NCBI GenBank assembly: GCA_015056485.1
Contig: SVGD01000001.1
Span: 195,094-259,093 of the forward strand
Direction of reading: 5' to 3'
Source of the DNA: Clostridiales bacterium
Lineage (GTDB): Bacteria; Bacillota; Clostridia; TANB77; CAG-508
Length of the DNA: 64,000 nt
This document shows positions 63,989 through 64,000 of this stretch, one piece after another; position 1 is the first letter of the stretch, and each line of letters begins with the position of its first letter. Made by a program: the position numbers and the translations under genes. A model generated the notes under the pieces. That model was not told the DNA's origin. It did no database searches and worked only from the letters and a program-made list of their open reading frames with translations.

Positions 63989-64000
63989 ATGTTATGCTCA
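63989..64000 (+). CDS. Start of an unknown gene cut by the window edge
   Basis: ATG 63989 lies six bases after TTGGAG and downstream of a fair promoter. Only four codons are visible, so nothing can be said of the product. Confidence 0.3.

Noticed and set aside
1..64000. Prophage, integrative element or insertion sequence
   Set aside because: No integrase, transposase, capsid, portal or conjugation gene is present; the HhH gene is the only compositionally odd gene.

Overview
The window comes from a very AT-rich, low-GC Gram-positive, endospore-forming anaerobe, most likely an uncultured member of the Clostridia. Supporting genes are pyruvate formate-lyase with its activase, the spore genes spoIVFA/spoIVFB, yyaC and CotF-like proteins, the MEP isoprenoid enzymes IspG and IspH, and a wall-elongation/division gene set (murA, divIB, sbp, mreBCD, mrdA, minC). 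Most genes lie on the minus strand. No tRNA, rRNA, CRISPR array, transposase or phage block was seen.

Layout. 0-8 kb: mltG (cut by the window edge) behind a truncated GH18/SH3 wall protein, divergent pflB-pflA, then spoIVFA-spoIVFB, yyaC and small unknowns. 8-18.3 kb: a two-gene operon for giant surface proteins, one carrying a predicted thioester adhesin domain. 18.8-23 kb: patatin, SDR, leuS. 23-28 kb: murA-divIB-two DUF881 genes-sbp-trmB. 28-30 kb: an F420-ligase-like gene divergent from three very small genes. 30-33.4 kb: mreD-mrdA-minC. 33.6-41 kb: metal exporter, trmL, three genes with internal frameshifts (M15-like peptidase, IMPase-like, galM), a secreted nuclease and a sortase. 41-48 kb: ispH, ispG, an acidic unknown, and radC-mreB-mreC. 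48-52 kb: mecA, an Ig-like secreted protein and an M23 peptidase. 52-58 kb: comM-dprA-yraN, CotF-like genes and pcrA. 58-64 kb: phosphatase, CPBP protease, rnhB, a pilin-like gene, htrA, an RsiV-like gene and a broken NlpC-like gene.

Main discovery candidate. Five otherwise well-conserved genes (M15-like peptidase, IMPase-like, galM, comM/yifB, RsiV-like) are broken by nine +1 frameshifts. Every one falls exactly on an in-frame CGG codon, and skipping the C restores the protein with a glycine (CGGA, or CGGT once). In comM two such sites lie inside the Walker A loop, and skipping both restores GNPGSGKT. A manual scan of the intact genes found only one in-frame CGG, in a gene of foreign-looking composition; CGG across codon boundaries is common and harmless. 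This suggests that CGG has no normal reading in this organism and that CGGN is decoded as a four-base glycine codon. A systematic assembly error is the main alternative.

Intergenic DNA is dense with short modular palindromes that mostly end in CCCCTACA on the plus strand, often in terminator positions, together with several other inverted-repeat families.
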